The notes beneath the pieces were generated by a model, which did no database searches, was not told the DNA's origin, and was given only the letters and a program-made list of their open reading frames with translations. A stretch of 10,785 bases of DNA. Origin: JBGTLW01 sp041743835. Its GTDB lineage: Bacteria; Planctomycetota; Phycisphaerae; Phycisphaerales; Phycisphaeraceae. Both the position numbers and the translations under genes were made by a program. Below are positions 6,862 through 10,785 of this stretch, one piece after another (the first letter of the stretch is position 1; each line of letters opens with the position of its first letter). The stretch spans positions 1 to 10,785 of the forward strand of contig JBGTLW010000207.1 in NCBI GenBank assembly GCA_041743835.1. The letters run 5' to 3'.

Positions 6862-7756
6862 ATCCCTCACCCACCGTTACGACTTCGTCTACCTCTTCGA
6901 CATCACCGATGGCAACCCCAACGGCGACCCCGACGCGGGGAACCTCCCGCGCGTGGACCCCGAGACCGGGCAGGGGCTAGTGACCGATGTCTGCCTCAAG
7001 CGAAAGGTCCGCAACTATGTCGGGCTTTCCAAGGGAGAGCAGCCGCCCTATGAGATCTACGTCAAGGAGAAGGCGGTGCTCAACCAGCAGCACGAACGCG
7101 CTTACGAGGCGGCCGGGGTGGACCCCAAGAAACGCAAGAAAGGCAAGGACAAGGCTCAGGAGGATAAAACCCTGACCGAATGGATGTGCGGCAATTTCTT
7201 CGACATCCGAGCCTTCGGCGCGGTGATGACCACCGAGGTCAACTGCGGCCAGGTCCGTGGCGCGATCCAGTTTGGTATCGCACGCAGCCTTGATCCGATC
7301 TTCTCCGCCGAGCATTCGGTCACCCGCTGCGCCGTCACCACCGAGCGTGAAGCCGAGAAACAACAAGGCGACAACCGCACCATGGGCCGCAAGTTCACCG
7401 TCCCCTACGCCCTCTACCGTGTTCACGGCTACATCAACGCCAACCTCGCCCAACAGACCGGCTTCACCGAGGACGACCTGGCCCTGTTCAAAACCGCGCT
7501 TGACCAGATGTTCGAGCACGACAAGTCCGCCGCCCGCGCCAACATGGCCCCGCGTGGATGCATCGCTTTCAAGCACGACAACCCGCTGGGCAACGCCCGA
7601 GCCGACCAGCTTTTCCGTCGCGTCAAGATCGAGCGCGCCAACGGCACCCCGGAAGCGAGCGACACACCCCCGCGCTCATTCGAAGACTACATCGTCACGG
7701 TGAATGAAACGGACCTGCCGGAAGGGGTGACAATCGAGCAGTGGGTCGAAGCATAA
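6854..7756 (+). CDS. cas7c: Cas7c (Csd2), backbone subunit of the type I-C effector
   Basis: A 300-residue Cas7 that polymerises along the crRNA spacer and forms the filament of the effector. The N-terminus YDFVYLFDITDGNPNGDPDA (residues 9-28) with the following LPRVDPETGxGLVTDVCLKRK is the strongly conserved start of Csd2. FDIRAFGAVMTTE (116-128), GxVRGAIQFGIARSLDPI and the EHSVTR segment (153-158) follow in the usual order. Residues 91-104 form a lysine-rich loop (PKKRKKGKDK), probably near bound nucleic acid. ATG 6854 overlaps the cas8c stop by eight bases; GGAG at 6840-6843 is ten bases upstream. The gene is followed six bases later by a hairpin terminator, so the cas5c-cas8c-cas7c unit probably ends here. 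Length and motifs are normal. Confidence 0.96.
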   Translation: MPESLTHRYDFVYLFDITDGNPNGDPDAGNLPRVDPETGQGLVTDVCLKRKVRNYVGLSKGEQPPYEIYVKEKAVLNQQHERAYEAAGVDPKKRKKGKDKAQEDKTLTEWMCGNFFDIRAFGAVMTTEVNCGQVRGAIQFGIARSLDPIFSAEHSVTRCAVTTEREAEKQQGDNRTMGRKFTVPYALYRVHGYINANLAQQTGFTEDDLALFKTALDQMFEHDKSAARANMAPRGCIAFKHDNPLGNARADQLFRRVKIERANGTPEASDTPPRSFEDYIVTVNETDLPEGVTIEQWVEA

Positions 7757-7761
7757 AAGCG

Positions 7762-7790
7762 GGGGTGCCCCCTAGAAACGGAGGCACCCC
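7762..7790. terminator. Bidirectional hairpin terminator between cas7c and the crRNA-like element
   Basis: GGGGTGCC (7762-7769) pairs perfectly with GGCACCCC (7783-7790); two more G-C pairs (7771-7772 with 7780-7781) extend the stem past one mismatch, leaving a seven-base loop. On the minus strand the stem is followed after GC by TTTT (complement of AAAA at 7755-7758), a good rho-independent terminator for the crRNA-like RNA. On the + strand only a weak T-poor tail follows, so termination of cas7c transcription is less certain. Confidence 0.7.
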
Positions 7791-7824
7791 TTCCCCAAGA
7801 ATTAAGAACAGAACGCAACAACAT

Positions 7825-7855
7825 GTTTCAATCCACGCCTGAAGCATCAGGCGAC
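7825..7855 (-). repeat. Solitary diverged CRISPR repeat
   Basis: A 31-base element outside the array. Its 3' half, GGCGTGGATTGAAAC, and its 5' end, GTCGCC, are identical to the array repeat. The middle differs: here a seven-pair stem CGCCTGA/TCAGGCG with loop TGCT, in the array CGCCCGC/GCGGGCG with loop CACAC. The three loop-side pairs changed on both sides, so pairing is kept. Confidence 0.9.
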
Positions 7856-7862
7856 AATGTGG

Positions 7863-8081
7863 CTAACGAGACCGCCAGATAGGCGGCGCATCTTGGATCT
7901 TGCCAAGAGTTATCAGTTGGCTGAGCCGAGTGACAACCAAGTCATCGCTGACAGGAGCAATGTGCTGCAGGGCAACAATCCGACAGAGCGTGCGAATCGC
8001 GCGAGGGTTCACCTCCAATGCGGCTTTGGGAATCGAAAGTGCCCAGAACGCGTCCGAAATGGCAGAATCGAGATCTTTCAT
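7863..8081 (-). CDS. Small open frame between promoter and crRNA-like element (uncertain)
   Basis: A 72-codon frame running from ATG 8081-8079 to a stop at 7865-7863, only seven bases before the diverged repeat. The product starts MKDLDSAISDAFWALSIPKA and continues with helical-looking segments (PRAIRTLCRIVALQHI, DDLVVTRLSQLITLG). I do not recognise it; no signal peptide or membrane segment is evident. No ribosome binding site precedes the ATG, and the predicted transcription start lies only a few bases upstream, so translation would be leaderless or the region is simply the 5' part of a noncoding RNA. Third-position GC is lower than in the cas genes. The opposite strand is also open here, but that frame starts inside the repeat-like region and looks less protein-like. 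If real, it sits where the toxin lies in CreTA modules. Confidence 0.35.
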   Translation of the reverse strand: MKDLDSAISDAFWALSIPKAALEVNPRAIRTLCRIVALQHIAPVSDDLVVTRLSQLITLGKIQDAPPIWRSR

Positions 8082-8118
8082 TTCATGTTATTGTATCTGT
8101 CTTAATCTTGTGGTTAAA
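8082..8118 (+). promoter_or_regulatory. Protospacer-like operator: TTC PAM plus seed match to the crRNA-like guide
   Basis: TTC at 8082-8084, the known I-C PAM, is followed at 8085 by ATGTTATTG, matching guide bases 1-9 except base 6, which is not read in type I effectors. Without gaps the rest matches poorly; with three one-base gaps the blocks TCTGT, CTTAAT and CTTG also align. A 34-base protospacer (8085-8118) covers exactly the -10 to -35 boxes of the minus-strand promoter. Poor pairing beyond the seed is expected to allow binding without cleavage by Cas3. Confidence 0.7.
8090..8118 (-). promoter_or_regulatory. Candidate minus-strand promoter of the crRNA-like transcript
   Basis: On the minus strand TACAAT (8095-8090, five of six consensus) is preceded by a 17-base spacer and TTTAAC (8118-8113, three of six). 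Transcription would start near 8083 and run through the small frame, the diverged repeat and the guide to the terminator. The region is distinctly AT-rich compared with its surroundings. A second, weaker option nearer the repeat is TTGGCA (7915-7910) without a good -10. Confidence 0.55.
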
Positions 8119-8165
8119 ACAAGTAGCAATCAGTATATCAGAGTGCCTACCCCCAGTCAAGTCCC

Positions 8166-8870
8166 ATGTCGGCATCATTTCTCGAATCCGATCTCCTGCC
8201 CATCAGTGCCCTCCAGCACCTGATCTACTGTCCCCGGCAGTGCGCCCTGATCCACAATGAGCGGCTCTGGGCCGAGAACCGGCTCACCGTTGAAGGCAAG
8301 CAGCTCCATGACAAGGCCCACGACACCGCCCGGCCCGAGTCACGCCCCGGCGTCCGCATCACCCGCGGCCTGCCGCTGCGCTGCTTTAGCCTGGGCATCG
8401 CCGGCGTCGCCGATGTGGTCGAGTTCCCCCTTCACCCCCAAGCCGGGCCTGAGCCAGGCGAAGGCCCGGATCTCCCCCTCGCCGCGCCCCCGGTCCCTAT
8501 CGAATACAAACGCGGCCGCCCCAAGGCCCACGACGCCGACAAGGTCCAGCTCTGCGCCCAGGCCCTGTGCCTCGAAGAGATGCTCAACCTGCCCCCGGGT
8601 CGGATCGCCAACGGCTGCCTGTTCTACGGCAAGACCCGTCGTCGGCTTGACGTCCCGCTCGACCACGCCCTCCGCGCCCGCACCATCGACACCATCAAGG
8701 AGCTTCACCGCCTCATCGCCTCGGGGGCCACGCCGGCAGCCGACTATGACGCGAAGAAATGCGATCGTTGCTCGCTGATCGGGCTCTGCATGCCCAGGCA
8801 ACTCCGCCCCCGCCGCACCGCCGCCCGGGTCTTCAATCAATGCCTTCAAGAGGCGCTGGCCAGCCAATGA
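8166..8870 (+). CDS. cas4: Cas4 RecB-like nuclease, PAM selection and prespacer trimming
   Basis: A 234-residue Cas4. With Cas1-Cas2 it trims prespacers and ensures that integrated spacers come from PAM-flanked DNA. The [4Fe-4S] cluster cysteines are visible: C22 or C26 in YCPRQCALIH near the N-terminus and C199, C202 and C208 in KKCDRCSLIGLC. RecB nuclease residues are H48 (KQLHDKAH), D83 (GVADVVEF), E113 and K115 in PIEYKRGRPK, followed by Q128 in KVQLCAQALCLEEML, a typical QxxxY-like region. All look intact. The start ATG 8166 lacks a strong ribosome site and the promoter upstream is not obvious; a poor TATATC lies at 8134-8139. The stop overlaps cas1 (ATGA), so the two are translationally coupled. 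Length is a little above the usual 200-220, owing to a Pro-rich insert around residues 90-110. Confidence 0.95.
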   Translation: MSASFLESDLLPISALQHLIYCPRQCALIHNERLWAENRLTVEGKQLHDKAHDTARPESRPGVRITRGLPLRCFSLGIAGVADVVEFPLHPQAGPEPGEGPDLPLAAPPVPIEYKRGRPKAHDADKVQLCAQALCLEEMLNLPPGRIANGCLFYGKTRRRLDVPLDHALRARTIDTIKELHRLIASGATPAADYDAKKCDRCSLIGLCMPRQLRPRRTAARVFNQCLQEALASQ

Positions 8871-9898
8871 AACGCCACCTCAACACCCTCTTCGTCCAGA
8901 CCCAGGGCGCGTACCTCAAGAAGGACGGTCAGGCGATCGTGATCCGGATCGACGGCAAGACCGCCCTCCGCGTCCCGCTCCACCAGCTAGACGGGGTGGT
9001 GATGTTCGGCCGTGTGGCGGCCAGCCCGTTCCTGCTGGGGGCCTGCGCTGAGGCGGGGGTGAGTGTCAGCATGTTCACCGAGCGGGGGCGCTTCCTCGCC
9101 GCGGTCAACGGCTTTACACCCGGCAACGTCCTGCTCCGCCGAGAGCAGTACCGCCAGGCCGATGACCAGAATGCTTCGCTCGAAATCGCACGCCCAATCG
9201 TCGCCGCTAAGATCGCCAACCTGCGGACCGTCCTGCTCCGAGCCGCCCGTGAGCAGAAAGACCCCGCCGCCGCATCACGCGCCACAGCCCAGGCCCAGCG
9301 CATGACCGACGATGCACACCGAGCGATGAACGCTAAGGATCTCGGTGTGCTTCGGGGCATCGAGGGCGATAGTTCGTTCAGCTACTTCCAGGCCTACGAT
9401 GCCCTGCTCACCACTCAACACGATGCATTCGCCTTCCGAGGTCGAAGCCGCCGCCCCCCGCTGGACCCGATCAACGCGCTGCTCTCATTCTTGTACACAC
9501 TGTTGGCACACGACTACCGCTCCGCGTGCGAGGCGGCGGGGCTGGACGCGGCCGTTGGCTTCTTGCATCGGGACCGCCCCGGCAGGCCTTCCCTCGCACT
9601 GGACCTCATGGAAGCCCTCCGGCCAATCCTCGCCGACCGTCTCGCTGCGTCTCTCATCAACCGTCAGCAGGTCAAGCCCGCCGGGTTTAAGACCCTCGAA
9701 ACCGGAGCCGTGGTCATGGACGACGCGACCCGCAAGGCCGTCATCGTCGCTTATCAGAAACGCAAGCAGGAAGAGTTGATCCACCCGTTCCTCAACGAGA
9801 AGTTGGAACTGGGCCTGGTGCCACATATCCAGGCCCGCCTGCTCGCCCGCACGCTCCGCGGCGACCACGACCTCTACCCCGAATTCATCTGGAAATAG
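8867..9898 (+). CDS. cas1: Cas1 integrase, type I-C
   Basis: The metal-dependent integrase that, with Cas2, inserts new spacers at the leader end of the array. From ATG 8867 it is 343 residues, the usual I-C length (MKRHLNTLFVQTQGAYLKKD at the N-terminus). I chose this start because it makes a four-base ATGA overlap with cas4; the frame is open further upstream but inside cas4. The N-terminal beta domain is followed by the helical catalytic domain with E166 (RGIEGDSS), H234 (GFLHRD) and E249 in LALDLMEALRP, the three expected metal ligands. DPINALLSFLYTLLAHD (200-216) is a further conserved block. Everything needed for activity is visible. It is followed by cas2 after 15 bases. Confidence 0.97.
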   Translation: MKRHLNTLFVQTQGAYLKKDGQAIVIRIDGKTALRVPLHQLDGVVMFGRVAASPFLLGACAEAGVSVSMFTERGRFLAAVNGFTPGNVLLRREQYRQADDQNASLEIARPIVAAKIANLRTVLLRAAREQKDPAAASRATAQAQRMTDDAHRAMNAKDLGVLRGIEGDSSFSYFQAYDALLTTQHDAFAFRGRSRRPPLDPINALLSFLYTLLAHDYRSACEAAGLDAAVGFLHRDRPGRPSLALDLMEALRPILADRLAASLINRQQVKPAGFKTLETGAVVMDDATRKAVIVAYQKRKQEELIHPFLNEKLELGLVPHIQARLLARTLRGDHDLYPEFIWK

Positions 9899-9913
9899 CA
9901 CAGGCCCAAACCC

Positions 9914-10204
9914 ATGATGGTGCTCATCACCTACGACGTGGCCACCGCCTGCCCAGGTGGACCCAAGCGCCTCCGCCGCATTGCCAAGGCTTGCCTCGAC
10001 TACGGGCAGCGCGTCCAGAACTCCGTCTTCGAGTGTCAGGTTGATCCCGCCCAGTTCGCCACACTCAAACACCGTATCGAAGAGATCATGGACCCCAAGC
10101 AGGACAGCGTGCGGTATTATTTCCTCGGTAAGCACTGGCAACGCCGTGTCGAACACGTCGGTGCCAAGCCGGCGATCGACCTCGATGGCCCGCTTGTGAT
10201 CTGA
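9914..10204 (+). CDS. cas2: Cas2, adaptation complex subunit
   Basis: A 96-residue Cas2, forming the dimer that bridges two Cas1 dimers and measures prespacer length. The ferredoxin-like fold begins with MMVLITYDVAT, with the conserved Asp (D8) after a hydrophobic strand; KRLRRIAKACLDYGQRVQNS and VFEC follow as in other I-C Cas2 proteins, then SVRYYFLGKHW and the C-terminal AIDLDGPLVI tail, the strand that contacts Cas1. Start could be ATG 9914 or ATG 9917; no clear ribosome site is seen in the 15-base gap after cas1, so coupling to cas1 translation is likely. It is the last cas gene; the array leader starts right after. Confidence 0.96.
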   Translation: MMVLITYDVATACPGGPKRLRRIAKACLDYGQRVQNSVFECQVDPAQFATLKHRIEEIMDPKQDSVRYYFLGKHWQRRVEHVGAKPAIDLDGPLVI

Positions 10205-10240
10205 CTTTTATTCCCTCGCATCTAGGCTGGATCACCCCGC

Positions 10241-10281
10241 CGCGGACCCCAAGCGCGCATGAAATCCCCGGTCGGTCCGCG
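10241..10281. repeat. Inverted repeat in the leader, cas2-proximal
   Basis: CGCGGACC (10241-10248) and GGTCCGCG (10274-10281) are perfect complements separated by 25 bases. No T-run follows, so it is not a normal terminator. It may be a protein site or an RNA stem at the end of the cas2 transcript. Confidence 0.5.
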
Positions 10282-10321
10282 ACAACAATAAAAGGCTCTT
10301 TGACAATCAAATAGATTCGCA

Positions 10322-10360
10322 GGCTCGCTCGGTCCCGCCCGCCAAACCCAAGAGCGAGCC
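10322..10360. repeat. Inverted repeat in the leader, array-proximal
   Basis: GGCTCGCTC (10322-10330) and GAGCGAGCC (10352-10360) are perfect nine-base complements with a 21-base loop. Half-sites spaced about 30 bases centre to centre, roughly three helical turns, would suit a protein that bends or bridges the leader, though no binding motif is recognised. Confidence 0.55.
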
Positions 10361-10402
10361 CGGTTCGCGGAAGCCCCTCGATTGCCCCCTGCTATAAAGT
10401 AA

Positions 10403-10416
10403 GTTATAGCTATAAC
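10403..10416. repeat. Perfect palindrome abutting repeat 1
   Basis: GTTATAGCTATAAC is a perfect 14-base palindrome ending at the base before the first repeat. It occupies the leader-repeat junction, where Cas1-Cas2 integrates, and may help to define that site or bind a regulator. Confidence 0.7.
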
Positions 10417-10785
10417 GTCGCCCGCCACACGCGGGCGTGGATTGAAACGCGGAGCAATCAGCAGCAGAGCAAGCGGCGGAACGTCGCCCGCCACACGCGG
10501 GCGTGGATTGAAACCTGGTCCAGCAAGGGTAACCCGCTTGGCTTGCGAGTCGCCCGCCACACGCGGGCGTGGATTGAAACAAAATGCCGTAATCAGACAG
10601 CATGACGCGTGCAGCGTCGCCCGCCACACGCGGGCGTGGATTGAAACTGGAGTATAGCTATGACCATCGACGAGTGTAAGGCCGTCGCCCGCCACACGCG
10701 GGCGTGGATTGAAACGCTGGCGGTCGCGTCCGCGGTCGTCCGCAGCGCGTCGCCCGCCACACGCGGGCGTGGATTGAAACTCCTG
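10417..10785 (+). CRISPR. Type I-C CRISPR array, first six repeats (continues beyond the window)
   Basis: Six identical 32-base repeats start at 10417, 10483, 10549, 10616, 10684 and 10749. Each begins GTCGCCCGCCACACGCGGGC and ends GTGGATTGAAAC, with a seven-pair stem CGCCCGC/GCGGGCG and loop CACAC, typical of I-C. Five complete spacers are 34, 34, 35, 36 and 33 bases long (10449-10482, 10515-10548, 10581-10615, 10648-10683, 10716-10748); a sixth begins at 10781. No repeat carries a mutation, as expected at the leader end. The spacers differ from each other and I see no long match elsewhere in the window. Confidence 0.99.

Larger units (their letters stand above)
7762..7855 (-). ncRNA. CreR/CreA-like crRNA-like RNA (repeat + 34-base guide + terminator)
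   Basis: Read on the minus strand, a 31-base CRISPR-repeat-like element (7855-7825) is followed by 34 bases (7824-7791) and then, at the next base, by a terminator hairpin (7790-7762). The 34 bases equal the array spacer length (33-36). The repeat ends in TGGATTGAAAC as the array repeat does, so Cas5c cleavage would give a normal 5' handle and a guide starting ATGTTGTTGCGTTCTGTTCT. No second repeat follows; the hairpin would define the 3' end. The guide seed matches a TTC-flanked site at 8085 over a minus-strand promoter upstream of this same RNA. This is the pattern of Cas-regulating crRNA-like RNAs (CreR) and CreA antitoxins, which use the effector as a repressor through partial complementarity. 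Expression and function are inferred; the elements themselves are directly visible. Confidence 0.75.
10205..10416 (+). promoter_or_regulatory. CRISPR leader
   Basis: The 212 bases between cas2 and the first repeat hold no gene. Toward its middle is GGCTCTTTGACAATC (10294-10308), including a perfect TTGACA (10300-10305) but no matching -10 box. TATAAA at 10393-10398 is a good -10 candidate 19 bases before repeat 1, lacking a good -35. Two inverted repeats and a palindrome abutting the array are listed separately. Orientation (leader left, array growing from the left) is inferred from the cas2-leader-array order and the repeat ending ATTGAAAC. Confidence 0.75.

Noticed and set aside
7857..8105. 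An 82-codon + strand frame in the cas7c-cas4 gap
   Set aside because: It lacks a ribosome site, is very Arg/Asn-rich and ends in the AT-rich promoter region. It overlaps the minus-strand frame and looks like its shadow.
9485..10156. A 223-codon minus-strand frame over cas1 and cas2
   Set aside because: It spans two genuine genes on the other strand and their junction, with no start signal or family pattern.
10222..10695. Minus-strand open frames running through the array
   Set aside because: They repeat the same translated repeat motif (FNPRPRVAGD or FQSTPACGGR) because the CRISPR repeat and spacers happen to lack stops. This is a classic array artefact.

Overview
The window is a GC-rich bacterial segment dominated by a complete type I-C CRISPR-Cas locus on the + strand. 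The phylum cannot be fixed from the sequence; GC-rich third codon positions and remnants of carbohydrate-active and FliA-like sigma genes would suit several environmental phyla.

Layout. Positions 1-1820 are a graveyard of broken accessory genes: the 3' end of an IS5-type transposase, the tail of an alpha-L-rhamnosidase-like gene, a beta-sandwich-like fragment in another frame, the C-terminal part of a D12-class adenine DNA methyltransferase, an unrecognised gene overlapping it, and a FliA-like sigma factor broken by a frameshift and cut off after region 2. Next come cas3 (1963-4251), then after a short gap with a good -35 box cas5c, cas8c (with an internal cas11c start) and cas7c, tightly overlapped (4337-7756). 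A 409-base gap (7757-8165) separates these from cas4, cas1 and cas2 (8166-10204). A leader of about 210 bases and six identical 32-base repeats run off the right edge (10417-10785).

The most interesting part is the cas7c-cas4 gap. On the minus strand it holds a solitary 31-base CRISPR-repeat-like element (7855-7825) whose hairpin stem differs from the array repeat by compensating base changes. A spacer-sized 34-base guide (7824-7791) follows it, and a rho-independent terminator begins at the very next base. The guide's first nine bases match, except at position 6, a site directly 3' of a TTC motif (the known type I-C PAM) at 8082-8084. That site covers the -10 and -35 boxes of a putative minus-strand promoter firing towards the repeat element and across a 72-codon open frame (8081-7863). 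This is the architecture of Cas-regulating crRNA-like RNAs (CreR, or the CreA antitoxin of CreTA modules): the interference complex would use this RNA to repress the promoter, so loss of interference would de-repress the small transcript and perhaps affect the divergent cas4-cas1-cas2 unit.

Working together: Cas5c would process pre-crRNA, Cas5c/Cas7c/Cas8c/Cas11c form the effector, Cas3 is the nuclease-helicase, and Cas4-Cas1-Cas2 acquire spacers. The crRNA-like element would couple the effector to expression of its own neighbourhood.
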